NCBI GenBank assembly: GCA_947629025.1 | Contig: CANRCC010000009.1 | Span: 1-50,402, forward strand | DNA length: 50,402 nucleotides | Reading direction: 5' to 3' | Source of the DNA: an uncultured Bacilli bacterium | GTDB lineage: Bacteria; Bacillota_I; Bacilli_A; RF39; UBA660 | Part shown: piece after piece, positions 18,094 to 28,455 of the stretch | Numbering within the stretch: the stretch's first letter is position 1 | Layout: every line of letters begins with the position of its first letter | Program-made: the position numbers and the translations under genes | Notes under the pieces: model-generated | The model's database searches: none | Seen by the model: only the letters and a program-made list of their open reading frames with translations | Told to the model about the DNA's origin: nothing

Positions 18094-20085
18094 GTGGTCA
18101 TAGTGGATAATAGATCAGTAGACATTTTAAGGGGTCTTACAATTGATATTGTACAAAATGCTCATGGAGGTCATTTAGGAATTGGACTTGATGCTGCGCC
18201 AATTATGTTTACTTTATTTACAAAACATTTAAAAGTAAATCCCTCAATGCCTGATTGGGTAAATAGAGATAGGTTTGTAATGAGCGCAGGTCATGGCTCA
18301 GCGCTTTTATATGCAACTTTGTTTTTAAGTGGATATCAATTTACAATAGAAGATTTAAAAAATTATAGAAGATTAAATAGTAAAACTCCTGGACATCCAG
18401 AACTTGGAACATTTGGAGTTGATATTACAACAGGTGCATTAGGTTTAGGTTTTGCTAGTGCAGTTGGAATTGCTTTATCAGAAAAAATATATGAAGAAAA
18501 ATATAATAAAAAAGCTAAAAAATTATTTGAAAAGAAACCATTTCCACTAGTAGACTACTATACTTATGTACTTGTTTCAGATGGTGATCTTATGGAAGGT
18601 GTATCATATGAAGCAGCATCTTTTGCGGGTAATTATAATCTTGAAAAATTAATAGTTTTATATGATTCTAATAAAGTATCTATGGATGGCACTACTGATA
18701 TAACATTTAAAGAAGACGTATTACTTAGATTTTCTTCAATGGGATGGGATACATTTAATGTAAAAAATGGTAATTCTATAAAAGAAATTGATTCTGCAAT
18801 TAAAAAAGCAAAGAAATCAAGTAAGCCAAGCATAATAAAGATAAATACAACTATAGGATTTGGTTCAAAGTATCAAGGAACAAATAAAATTCATAATGGT
18901 GAATTAGAAAAAGAAGATTATGAACAACTAAGACAAAAATTAAAATTAGATGGTTTACCATTTACATTAATAAAGGAACCAGCAGAGAATATTAGAAATC
19001 AAGTTGTTACTCGTGGAATTAAAGAATATGATGCTTGGGAAAAAGTATATGCAGATTATAAAACTACTATGAATCAAGAACAAATATCTGAATTTGAAAA
19101 TATAGTATTTAATAAAGTTAATTTTGATTTAACTACATTAAATATAAATATTGATTATGATAAAAAAGAATTACTTAGAGATAGTAATAATAAAATAATG
19201 AATTTAATACCAATGGGACTTTCTAATTTTATAGGTGGAAGTGCAGATACAGTAACATCTACAAAAACATATTTAAATGATAGAAATATTTTATCTTCTA
19301 AAGATTATCTTGGAAAAAATATATGTTTTGGAGTCCGTGAGAATGCTATGGGAGCAATATTAAATGGTTTGGCATTATCTGGATTTAGACCTTTTGGTTC
19401 AACATTCTTAGCATTTAGTGATTATCTTAAACCATCTATTAGAATGAGTGCACTTATGAATTTACCAGTAACATATATATTTACTCATGATTCAATTACA
19501 GTTGGAGCAGATGGACCAACACATCAACCAGTTGAACAATTAGCGTCTCTTAGATCTATTCCAAATTTAAATGTATATAGACCTTGTGATATTAAAGAGA
19601 TAATTGGTGCATGGAATTGTATAATAAAAGATGGGAAACCTGCGGTTATATCATTAGCAAGAACAGAGGTTAAACCGCAAAAGGATTCTAATGTAAATAT
19701 GGTATCAAAAGGTGCATATATAATATCTGAACCAGATGATAGTGTAGATGCAGTTATAATCGCAACAGGAGCAGAGGTTCAAGTTGCAGTTTCAATAAAA
19801 GAAAAACTAAAAGCTGAAAATATTAATGTAAGAATAGTTAGTATGCCTTGTATGGAAAAATATGATGAACAACCTGAAAGTTATAAACAAGAATTATTTC
19901 CAGTTGGAACTAAGATATTTGTAATTGAATATGGAAGCTCTTTTGGATGGGAAAAATTTGTTTCTAGTTCTGATTATTTATTTACTGTTGATAAATTTGG
20001 TAAGAGTGCTAGTAAAGATGAAAATTTAAGTTATTTAGAGGTTAATCTAGATAATATAATTGTAAGAATTAAAAATTTACTTTAA
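18094..20085 (+). CDS. tkt: transketolase
   Basis: HGGHLGIGLDAAPIMFTLF, SDGDLMEGVSYEAASFAGN, FTHDSITVGADGPTHQPVEQLASLRSIPN. Confidence 0.97.
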   Translation: MVIVDNRSVDILRGLTIDIVQNAHGGHLGIGLDAAPIMFTLFTKHLKVNPSMPDWVNRDRFVMSAGHGSALLYATLFLSGYQFTIEDLKNYRRLNSKTPGHPELGTFGVDITTGALGLGFASAVGIALSEKIYEEKYNKKAKKLFEKKPFPLVDYYTYVLVSDGDLMEGVSYEAASFAGNYNLEKLIVLYDSNKVSMDGTTDITFKEDVLLRFSSMGWDTFNVKNGNSIKEIDSAIKKAKKSSKPSIIKINTTIGFGSKYQGTNKIHNGELEKEDYEQLRQKLKLDGLPFTLIKEPAENIRNQVVTRGIKEYDAWEKVYADYKTTMNQEQISEFENIVFNKVNFDLTTLNINIDYDKKELLRDSNNKIMNLIPMGLSNFIGGSADTVTSTKTYLNDRNILSSKDYLGKNICFGVRENAMGAILNGLALSGFRPFGSTFLAFSDYLKPSIRMSALMNLPVTYIFTHDSITVGADGPTHQPVEQLASLRSIPNLNVYRPCDIKEIIGAWNCIIKDGKPAVISLARTEVKPQKDSNVNMVSKGAYIISEPDDSVDAVIIATGAEVQVAVSIKEKLKAENINVRIVSMPCMEKYDEQPESYKQELFPVGTKIFVIEYGSSFGWEKFVSSSDYLFTVDKFGKSASKDENLSYLEVNLDNIIVRIKNLL

Positions 20086-20144
20086 TTCTTTTTTTTTGAC
20101 AATATTTTTATTATTTATTTAATATACTATATTAGGGTGATTCT

Positions 20145-20570
20145 ATGAGAACTTTTTATGTATTTAAAATAAATAATATGTTTCAAACATTTTATAATGA
20201 TAAATCAAGTATATTATTTAAGATGTTTAATGAAATATATAATTCTAAAGATGATGATCTTATAAATAATTTTAGATTATTTGAAAAGATAACAATACCA
20301 TTTAATAAAAGAATATTTAATAATTTTATAATGTTAAAACATAGAGATGATATTTATTATGATAAAAAAGAAAATAAACATTTTATTAATAGTGATAATG
20401 AAATGACAAAACTTACAGTTAATACAACACATTTAAAAATAAAGACAAATAAAAATGTAAATAGTTTTATTAAAGATATTATTGATAGTAAAGAAAATGT
20501 ATTTGTTATTGATTTTAAAAATAAGGATTATTTTTGGTTAAATCAAATTAATTATGAACCACTTGTATAA
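20145..20570 (+). CDS. sirA: SirA-like protein (sporulation inhibitor of replication family)
   Basis: N-terminal RTFYVFKINNMFQTFYNDKSSILFKMF and C-terminal FVIDFKNKDYFWLNQINYEPLV resemble remembered SirA ends; located between tkt and yneF as in B. subtilis. Confidence 0.65.
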   Translation: MRTFYVFKINNMFQTFYNDKSSILFKMFNEIYNSKDDDLINNFRLFEKITIPFNKRIFNNFIMLKHRDDIYYDKKENKHFINSDNEMTKLTVNTTHLKIKTNKNVNSFIKDIIDSKENVFVIDFKNKDYFWLNQINYEPLV

Positions 20571-20612
20571 ATTAATTATTTTTATTATAATATTTATGTA
20601 GGAGGAATAAAA

Positions 20613-20825
20613 ATGTTACATGATATATTATTAATTGTTGTAGGCCTTATTATAGGTGCGATTATAGGATTTTTTGTATCAAGAAAATATATGGAAAATT
20701 ATTTTAAGAAAAATCCACCAATTAATGAACAAATGATTAAAATTATGATGAGTCAGATGGGTAGAACACCAAATCAAAAACAAATTAATCAAGTTATGAA
20801 AGCAATGAAAACAGCAAATAAATAA
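20613..20825 (+). CDS. yneF: YneF family (UPF0154) protein
   Basis: N-terminal TM then [42 protein letters not shown]. Confidence 0.9.
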   Translation: MLHDILLIVVGLIIGAIIGFFVSRKYMENYFKKNPPINEQMIKIMMSQMGRTPNQKQINQVMKAMKTANK

Positions 20826-20855
20826 TACTCTTAATAAGAGTATTTTTATTTTATA
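20823..20855 (+). terminator. Rho-independent terminator
   Basis: AATACTCTTA-ATAAGAGTATT followed by TTTATTTT. Confidence 0.75.
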
Positions 20856-20893
20856 TTTAAAAAATATATGTTATAATTTTTTTAGGTGGTATT

Positions 20894-21214
20894 ATGGAAG
20901 ATAATTTTTCTAAAATTCAAAAAGAAGTAGATAAGTGGGCTAATCAATTTGAAAAGCCATATTTTTCTCCTCTTTCTATGTTAGCTTGTATGACAGAAGA
21001 ACTAGGTGAGGTATCAAGAGTTATAAATGTATTATATGGAGATAAGAATGCAAAAGATGGTGAAAATATAGATCATTTAGAAGAAGAATTAGGTGATTTA
21101 CTTTTTTCGATAATATGTATGGCAAATAAAGAGGGAATATCATTAGATAAAGCATACAAAAGAAAAATAGATAAATTATATAATAGAGATAATTATAGAT
21201 ATAAAAGAAAATAG
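20894..21214 (+). CDS. MazG-like nucleotide pyrophosphohydrolase
   Basis: CMTEELGEVSRVIN and HLEEELGDLLFSIICMANKEGISL. Confidence 0.88.
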   Translation: MEDNFSKIQKEVDKWANQFEKPYFSPLSMLACMTEELGEVSRVINVLYGDKNAKDGENIDHLEEELGDLLFSIICMANKEGISLDKAYKRKIDKLYNRDNYRYKRK

Positions 21215-21219
21215 TATTT

Positions 21220-21246
21220 TAATCAGGTAATATCCTGATTTTTTAT
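21220..21246 (+). terminator. Rho-independent terminator
   Basis: AATCAGG-TAATAT-CCTGATT followed by T run. Confidence 0.7.
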
Positions 21247-21271
21247 GCAGATGATAAAGGATGAAGTTATT

Positions 21272-23143
21272 ATGAATAGTATATTAGAACATATAAATTT
21301 TCCAAGTGATTTAAAAAACTTAAGTATTAAAGAGAAAAAATTATTAGCAGAAGAAATAAGAAAATTCATTATTGAAAATGTTTCAAAAAAAGGTGGACAT
21401 TTAGCATCTAATCTTGGTGTTGTTGAACTTACAATTGCACTTCATAGTGTTTTTAATATGCCAGAAGATAAAATAATATTTGATGTTGGTCATCAGACAT
21501 ATGTCCATAAAATATTAACTGGAAGAAAAGATAAATTTAATACATTAAGAGATTTAGATGGAATATCAGGATTTCCTAAAACATCTGAATCAGAATATGA
21601 CTTTTTTAATACAGGTCATAGTAGTACTTCTATTTCAGTCGCACTTGGTATGGCAAAAGCAAGAGATATTAAAAATGAAAAAAATCATGTAATTGCATTT
21701 ATAGGAGATGGTGCCTTAACAGGAGGAATGGCATTAGAAGCATTAAATGATGCGGGTAGTAGTAATACTAATTTAATTGTAATATTAAATGATAATGAAA
21801 TGAGTATTTCAAAAAATGTAGGTGCAATCTCGCAATTACTAAGTAAAATAAGAACTAAAAATGCATATTTAAAATCTGATAAATATATAAAGAAAATAGT
21901 AAATAAAATTCCTTTTATAGGAAAAATAATAATAAAAATTGCAAGAGGTATAAAACAAACAATAAAAAATATATTCATACCTAATATGTTTTTTGAAGAT
22001 TTAGGGTTTAAATATTTAGGTCCAATTGATGGAAATGATATTGAAAGACTAGAAGATATATTATATATGGTTAAAGAGTTAGATGGTCCAGTATTAGTGC
22101 ACGTAGTTACTAAAAAGGGTAAAGGTTATAAATACGCTTGTGAAAATCCAAATAAATATCACAGTGTTTCTGGTTTTGATATAAATACAGGAAAGATAAA
22201 AAAACAAAATAAAGATTATTCAAAAGTATTTGGTGATAAACTTGTATCTTTAGCAAGTAAAAATAAAAATGTAGTAGCAGTTACAGCTGCGATGTGTGAT
22301 GGGACAGGGCTTAGTAAATTTAAAGAAAAATTTAAAGATAGATTTTTTGATGTAGGAATAGCAGAACAACATGCTTTAGGTTTTGCAGCTGGTCTTGCAA
22401 AAGAAGGATTAATTCCAGTAGTACCAATATATTCATCTTTTTATCAAAGATGCTATGATCAAGTAATACATGATATATGTCTTCAAAATTTACATGTTAT
22501 TATGTGCGTAGATAGAGCAGGAATAGTAGGTAAAGATGGAGAAACTCATCAAGGTATATTTGATTTATCATTTTTATCTATAGTACCTAATTTAACTATT
22601 ATGGCACCAAAAAATTTTAATGAACTTGAAGAAATGCTTGAATTTGCAGTTAACTTAAATTCACCAGTTGTTATTAGATATCCAAAAGGTTCTGAAAGTT
22701 CAATTAAATTTAAAAACAAAAATAAATTAAATTTAGGTAAATTAGAATATATAAAAAAGGGAGAAGATATTACAATAATTTCTTATGGAAAAATGGTTTC
22801 AAGAGCAAAAGAAGTAAGTGATATTTTAGAAAAATCAAATATATCTTGTGAAATTATTAATTTAAGATTTTTAAAACCAGTAGATGAAAAAATGATACTT
22901 AAATCTATTAATAAAACCAAAAGGGTAGTAACTATTGAAGATGGAATTTTAAAAGGTGGTTTATCATCAATAATTAATGACATAATTATTAAAAATAATA
23001 TAAGTGATATTAAAATAAAATCATTTGGATATGACGATATATTTATTAAACAAGGAGAAATACAAGAAATAGAAAAACTATATGGTTTAGATAAAGAAAA
23101 GATAGCTTCAGATATTATAAATGAAATGAATATTTTAAAATAA
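21272..23143 (+). CDS. dxs: 1-deoxy-D-xylulose-5-phosphate synthase
   Basis: KKGGHLASNLGVVELTIALH, IGDGALTGGMALEALNDAG, DRAGIVGKDGETHQGIFDLSFL. Confidence 0.97.
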   Translation: MNSILEHINFPSDLKNLSIKEKKLLAEEIRKFIIENVSKKGGHLASNLGVVELTIALHSVFNMPEDKIIFDVGHQTYVHKILTGRKDKFNTLRDLDGISGFPKTSESEYDFFNTGHSSTSISVALGMAKARDIKNEKNHVIAFIGDGALTGGMALEALNDAGSSNTNLIVILNDNEMSISKNVGAISQLLSKIRTKNAYLKSDKYIKKIVNKIPFIGKIIIKIARGIKQTIKNIFIPNMFFEDLGFKYLGPIDGNDIERLEDILYMVKELDGPVLVHVVTKKGKGYKYACENPNKYHSVSGFDINTGKIKKQNKDYSKVFGDKLVSLASKNKNVVAVTAAMCDGTGLSKFKEKFKDRFFDVGIAEQHALGFAAGLAKEGLIPVVPIYSSFYQRCYDQVIHDICLQNLHVIMCVDRAGIVGKDGETHQGIFDLSFLSIVPNLTIMAPKNFNELEEMLEFAVNLNSPVVIRYPKGSESSIKFKNKNKLNLGKLEYIKKGEDITIISYGKMVSRAKEVSDILEKSNISCEIINLRFLKPVDEKMILKSINKTKRVVTIEDGILKGGLSSIINDIIIKNNISDIKIKSFGYDDIFIKQGEIQEIEKLYGLDKEKIASDIINEMNILK

Positions 23144-23202
23144 AAAATATTGTAAATAATAACAAAATATTTTATAATTAAACTATATTTAGGAGGTGTT
23201 TT

Positions 23203-24495
23203 ATGAATAATATAAGTATTTTACCAGCAGATTCTTATATGGTAATAAATAAGACTATCCTAAATGAACTAGATAATAAAATATTAACTATGTTATATCA
23301 ACCTATAATAGGTACAACTGCGGTTAATTTGTATTTAACATTAGTATGTGATCTTGATAAGAATGAATTTATGAGTATAGATGAAACTCATCATCATTTA
23401 ATGACTAGTATGAGGATGAGATTAGAAGATATAGTAGTCGCAAGAGAAAAATTAGAAGCAATAGGTCTTATAAAGACTTATTATAAAAAGGGTGAAGATG
23501 TTAATAATTATGTATATGAAATATTTTCACCAATAAGTGCATCTGAGTTTTTTAATCATCCAATACTTAATATAGTTTTATATAATAATGTTGGAAAAAA
23601 AGAATATGAAAGAATAGTTAATTATTTTAAAATCCCAAAAATTAATCTTAATTCGTATGAAGATATAACTAAAAATTTTGATGAAGTATTTGATACTACT
23701 CCTGGAAGTATGTTTGAAAATGCTTTAAATGATATTAAAAAAGTACATAAATTAAATATAGATATAGAACAAATAATAGATTTTGAATTATTAGAATCTA
23801 TCTTACCCGCAGGTCTTATAAGTAAAAAAGGATTTACTAAAGATATTAAAACTCTAATTAATAATATTTCATTTATATATAATTTAAAAGAAGAAAATAT
23901 AAAAAGTATAATAATAAATTCTGTAAATGAAAAAGGAAGTATTGATAAATCATTACTTAGAAAAAATGCAAGAAATTATTATCAATATGAAAATAGTGGT
24001 AAACTCCCATCACTTATATATCAAAAACAACCTGAATATTTAAGAAAACCAGTTGGTGATGAAAGTAAAAGAGCAAAAATGATATATGTATTTGAAACAA
24101 CGACACCATATAATTTCTTAAAAAGTAAATATAATGGAGCAAAACCAACAACAAGAGATGTAAATTTAATTGAAAGTTTAATGTTTGATTTACAACTAAA
24201 ACCAGCAGTTATAAATGTATTAATAGATTATGTAATTAGAGTTAATAATAAAAAGTTATCAAAAAACTTTGTAGAAACAATCGCAGGACAGTGGAAAAGA
24301 CTTAATATAATGACCGCAGAAGATGCGATGCTTCAAGCAGAAAAAGAATCTAAAATGAGAAAAACAACAGTAAAGAAAAATACCTATAAAAAAGAAGAAA
24401 AACTTCCAGATTGGTTTGATAAAGAAATAAAAGAAGATAAATTAGATAAAGAAGAAGAAGAAAAAGTAAAAGATATGTTAAAGGAGTTTATGTGA
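23203..24495 (+). CDS. dnaB: replication initiation and membrane attachment protein DnaB (Bacillus type)
   Basis: LPADSYMVINKTILNELDNKILTMLYQPIIGTTAVNLYLTL; C-terminal DnaD-like domain; followed by dnaI. Confidence 0.9.
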   Translation: MNNISILPADSYMVINKTILNELDNKILTMLYQPIIGTTAVNLYLTLVCDLDKNEFMSIDETHHHLMTSMRMRLEDIVVAREKLEAIGLIKTYYKKGEDVNNYVYEIFSPISASEFFNHPILNIVLYNNVGKKEYERIVNYFKIPKINLNSYEDITKNFDEVFDTTPGSMFENALNDIKKVHKLNIDIEQIIDFELLESILPAGLISKKGFTKDIKTLINNISFIYNLKEENIKSIIINSVNEKGSIDKSLLRKNARNYYQYENSGKLPSLIYQKQPEYLRKPVGDESKRAKMIYVFETTTPYNFLKSKYNGAKPTTRDVNLIESLMFDLQLKPAVINVLIDYVIRVNNKKLSKNFVETIAGQWKRLNIMTAEDAMLQAEKESKMRKTTVKKNTYKKEEKLPDWFDKEIKEDKLDKEEEEKVKDMLKEFM

Positions 24496-24502
24496 GGTAA
24501 TT

Positions 24503-25420
24503 ATGAAAAGTGCTAAAGAAATTACGATTGATAAGATTAATAAAAAAAATTTAGAAGATATTAATTTAGAGTTTTTTAAAGCAAAAAAAGATCCAGTATT
24601 TAATAATTTTGTAAGTAAGATAAATCTAAAAGATGAATATTTAGCTAAATATACATCAAAACTTATTCAGTGCGCAAAAGAAAAAGAAAATTGCAAAAGT
24701 TGTAAAGGTTTAGAATTTTGTAAAAATGAGGTTTTAGGATGTATATATACTCCAATTATAGAAGATGGTAATTTAATATTTTCACATACCATTTGTAATA
24801 AGAAGAAAAAGCTTTTAGACGATATAGATTATGTTAAAAATAGTTATGTATTTTCAGTATCAAAAGAAATAAGAAATGCTAGAATGAAAGATATATATGC
24901 AGATGATAAAAATAGAGTAGAAACAATTAAATGGATTACTACTTTTATTAAAAATTATAAAGCAAAAAAAACATATAAAGGTTTATATTTAAGTGGTAAT
25001 TTTGGATCAGGTAAATCATATTTAATATCTGCTATGATAAATGAACTTATAAAAGATAATTATAAAGGAGCACTTGTTTATTATCCAGAGTTTTTAAGAA
25101 GCTTAAAAGCATCATTTGGAAAAGACTTTGATGAACAATTTAATTATGTAAAAAATGTTGATTTACTACTTTTAGATGATATAGGCGCAGAAAATATAAC
25201 CTCATGGTCAAGAGATGAAATATTAGGTCCAATACTTCAATATAGAATGGATGAGAAATTACCTACGTTTTTCACATCAAATTTGAATTTAGAAGAATTA
25301 GAAAATCATTTAAGCGAGGGAAATGGAAAAGTAGATAAGTTAAAAGCAAAGAGAATAATTGAAAGAATTAAATATTTAACTGATGATATAAAGTTAATAA
25401 GTGAAAATAGAAGAAATTAA
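24503..25420 (+). CDS. dnaI: primosomal protein DnaI (helicase loader)
   Basis: AAA+ LYLSGNFGSGKSYL, LLLLDDIGAENITSWSRDEIL; zinc-binding-like C-x5-C-x2-C-x5-C N-terminal region. Confidence 0.92.
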   Translation: MKSAKEITIDKINKKNLEDINLEFFKAKKDPVFNNFVSKINLKDEYLAKYTSKLIQCAKEKENCKSCKGLEFCKNEVLGCIYTPIIEDGNLIFSHTICNKKKKLLDDIDYVKNSYVFSVSKEIRNARMKDIYADDKNRVETIKWITTFIKNYKAKKTYKGLYLSGNFGSGKSYLISAMINELIKDNYKGALVYYPEFLRSLKASFGKDFDEQFNYVKNVDLLLLDDIGAENITSWSRDEILGPILQYRMDEKLPTFFTSNLNLEELENHLSEGNGKVDKLKAKRIIERIKYLTDDIKLISENRRN

Positions 25421-25442
25421 TGTATCTAGGGGGGTAAAATAT

Positions 25443-27731
25443 ATGTTAATTAAAGAAAATAATTTAAAAAATATATCAAAGAAAAAACTTGTAGATATGA
25501 TAATTGATTTAGAAGAAACATACTATAGAGTTCAAAAAATAAATATTAAATCAAAAGAATTATTTGGTAGTAATATAAAATTAAAAAATAAACTTAAAAA
25601 AATAAGAAAAAATATTATAATGTTAAATAATGCTTTAGATGAAATAGATAGTAAAAAATCACGTAATAGAAGAGCTAAAATAGATAAGATAATATCTAGT
25701 AATCAAATAATAAAACTTGATTTTAATTTTCAAGTAAATACTTATGAATTATTTAATCAACTTAAATATGAAGATGACTTAAGAAAAAGATTAAATATAG
25801 TAAATAAACTAAAGAAAATATATTTTGATATTTTTATAAGAGTTTATGATGAATCTATAACTTATAAAAATCAAATAAAAGAAATATTATCATTTTTAAG
25901 CATTATATCAAAAGAAGATAGAAATGAAATAGTATTAATAGATTCTATTAATAGAAAACTAAATGAAAAAACAAAAACAAAAAATAATGAATATATTAAA
26001 AAAATAAATGATACATCTATTTTACAAGATACATATGATGAGGTAAAAGATAAATTATTATATTTTATTAAAAGTATAAAATTAGAAAAAATAGATAAAG
26101 ATTTAATAGATAGTGCTGATGATATAATAAATACCTTATCTAATATTGAAGATATTAATATAAAAATATGTATGTCAAATAGAATAATAGATTCAATAAA
26201 ATCAAGAAAAAGAAATTTTAAAAAAGAAGACGAAGAAAAATCAATTTTAAATATTGTTATGAGAAAATTTAAAAACTTTAAAGAACTTGCAGTAATAAAT
26301 AACAATAATATAGATAGTGTATCTACATCATATTTATATGATATAATAAGTACTCTTTTATATGATGAAAAAGGATATTTACCTATAAAGAAAATACTAT
26401 CTAAATATAAGAATGCTTTAATTGCTACGTCAAATGGTAAAAATATTTTAGAATATATAGTTGATTTATATCTTTTAAATTATGAAAAAGTAATTACAGG
26501 TGATAAAATAAATTATATTAATATAGACTATTTAAAAGAGGTATATTACTTATTTGTAAATGATCTTAATTTTAATCCATCACCAGAATTAATTTCTAAA
26601 ATAGATACGAAAATAAAAACATTTATTAGTAGATTAACAGTAGATAAAAATGAAAAACAAGTTTTAATAGATGATGTATCTTATAATACTTTATATGTAA
26701 AAAATGATAGAAGAAAAAATATTATAACAGAAGAATTAACAAAACTTTCTACATTTGATTTAAGTAAAAAATTAAATTATGAAGAAAAAAGTGTAGAAGA
26801 TAAAATGTTAGATGAACAAATTAATACATTAAGATCATCAAATACTAATAATCAAGTAGATTTAACACAAGAAAAGAATATTATGTTAGATGATAATTTT
26901 ACTGCATATAATTTTAAAATAACACCATCATCAAAAATTTTAAGAATAAGTGTTCCAGATATATCTAGTATGGTACAAGAATATAGTATGGTTGATAATT
27001 ATATGTATAATAAAATGTTAGATAAAGGAAAAATAGATAAGAGAATTTTAGATAAATTAAAATTTAAAAATTTAGAAAGAACATCTGCGATTACATTTAA
27101 AATAACATTTGATAAAAATAATGAACCTATAGATTTATATATTTATAAAAGTAATATTATTCCAAGTGTAGTAGATTCTAATGATAAAATGTATAGTCAA
27201 TTACTAGATTTATCAAATGATTTAGAAGAAAAAAATGATTATTATCTAAATCTAAATGATAATGATAGAATAAAAATAAACCTAAGAAATTTAGTTAATA
27301 AGATGTATTTAGAATATGCTAAAAAGTATAAAATTCCAATTATATATTCTGGAATAGAAAAGGTAAAAAGTATTAGTACAAAATTATATATGAATTTAGT
27401 TCCTATACTTGATAAACTAACTAAAGAAGAGGTAAAAAAATTATATGATATTCTTGTTACTAATTTAGGAGAATTTCATTATTCAGATAAGAGATTTGAT
27501 GTAGTAGGTGATTATGACCTTAATTTAATAGGTAAACCAAATTATATTCTTTTAGAAAATCAAAGAATAATTAAATCATTAATAATAAATAGTATTAATA
27601 ATGGAAATTTATATTATGATATGAAAAAAGATGCAATAAATGATGATATAAAGAAAATATTATCTGACTTAAATGCTTCAATTAATTATAAAGATGTATA
27701 TACACCAGAACTTTATATGAAAAGAAGTTAA
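25443..27731 (+). CDS. large uncharacterised Lys/Ile/Asn-rich protein in the dnaI-thrS interval
   Basis: 763-aa frame; ATG at 25443 follows the GGGGGG RBS; no family recognised. Confidence 0.75.
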   Translation: MLIKENNLKNISKKKLVDMIIDLEETYYRVQKINIKSKELFGSNIKLKNKLKKIRKNIIMLNNALDEIDSKKSRNRRAKIDKIISSNQIIKLDFNFQVNTYELFNQLKYEDDLRKRLNIVNKLKKIYFDIFIRVYDESITYKNQIKEILSFLSIISKEDRNEIVLIDSINRKLNEKTKTKNNEYIKKINDTSILQDTYDEVKDKLLYFIKSIKLEKIDKDLIDSADDIINTLSNIEDINIKICMSNRIIDSIKSRKRNFKKEDEEKSILNIVMRKFKNFKELAVINNNNIDSVSTSYLYDIISTLLYDEKGYLPIKKILSKYKNALIATSNGKNILEYIVDLYLLNYEKVITGDKINYINIDYLKEVYYLFVNDLNFNPSPELISKIDTKIKTFISRLTVDKNEKQVLIDDVSYNTLYVKNDRRKNIITEELTKLSTFDLSKKLNYEEKSVEDKMLDEQINTLRSSNTNNQVDLTQEKNIMLDDNFTAYNFKITPSSKILRISVPDISSMVQEYSMVDNYMYNKMLDKGKIDKRILDKLKFKNLERTSAITFKITFDKNNEPIDLYIYKSNIIPSVVDSNDKMYSQLLDLSNDLEEKNDYYLNLNDNDRIKINLRNLVNKMYLEYAKKYKIPIIYSGIEKVKSISTKLYMNLVPILDKLTKEEVKKLYDILVTNLGEFHYSDKRFDVVGDYDLNLIGKPNYILLENQRIIKSLIINSINNGNLYYDMKKDAINDDIKKILSDLNASINYKDVYTPELYMKRS

Positions 27732-27738
27732 TATATAT

Positions 27739-27767
27739 TGACATTAATAATATCTTAATATAAAATA
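27739..27767 (+). promoter_or_regulatory. promoter of the T-box/thrS operon
   Basis: TTGACA -17- TAAAAT. Confidence 0.75.
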
Positions 27768-27773
27768 AAATTG

Positions 27774-27978
27774 TAGTTGCGATGATTAGGACACGTTTAA
27801 TAATTTAACTTTTTTAAAGAGAGTTAGGAGTAGCTGAGAACCTAATAAAAAGAGTTATTAAATACTACCTATGAGCAGACTAAATAAAAGTTAGTCCGGT
27901 TTTAACCGTTATATTAATTAAGTAACAAGGTAGGATGGTACCGCGTTTATACGCTCCTTATATATAAGGAGTTTTTGT
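27774..27978 (+). promoter_or_regulatory. T-box leader (tRNA-Thr-responsive) with terminator
   Basis: T-box core AAGGTAGGATGGTACCGCG (27928-27945), candidate Thr specifiers ACT/ACC at 27864-27869, terminator CTCCTTATATATAAGGAG+T5; upstream of thrS. Confidence 0.92.
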
Positions 27979-27995
27979 TTATAGGGGGAAGAATT

Positions 27996-28454
27996 ATGAA
28001 TATTAGTTCAAAAAATATTATAGGAATTAAAGAATTTTTAGCAAATTATTTATTAAATGAAAAAGATGCAAAAAATATTGAAAGTAAAAGGAGAAATATG
28101 TCTCATGATAAAATGACTTTATATCTAATTAGTAAAGGTTATAATGTGCCAAATAGAATATCACTTAAAAGAATAAAAAAGTCTGATATATTAGATGGAC
28201 AAGTATTATTTGTTAAAGATGATTATGGTAAAGTAATTCCATATTATAATGATAGAAGAATTAGTCTTAAATCATTAGAAAAAGAGTTACGTTTAGAAAA
28301 AAGTAAATTAGAAGCACTAAATGCAAGAAAAAATTATTTAGTAAATAATTGTAGTACTCAAATAGATAGTGAAGATGAGCATATAACATGCAAAATAAAT
28401 AGAAATAAGGTACTAGCTAATAAGAATCATAAAATGAGAGGAATGGTTGGTTAA
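27996..28454 (+). CDS. uncharacterised protein between T-box and thrS
   Basis: GGGGGAAG RBS; 152 aa, charged; no family recognised. Confidence 0.75.
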   Translation: MNISSKNIIGIKEFLANYLLNEKDAKNIESKRRNMSHDKMTLYLISKGYNVPNRISLKRIKKSDILDGQVLFVKDDYGKVIPYYNDRRISLKSLEKELRLEKSKLEALNARKNYLVNNCSTQIDSEDEHITCKINRNKVLANKNHKMRGMVG

Positions 28455-28455
28455 T

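Noticed and set aside
25871-26305. 144-aa minus-strand ORF
   Set aside because: Antisense to the coherent 763-aa frame; low-complexity hydrophobic translation.
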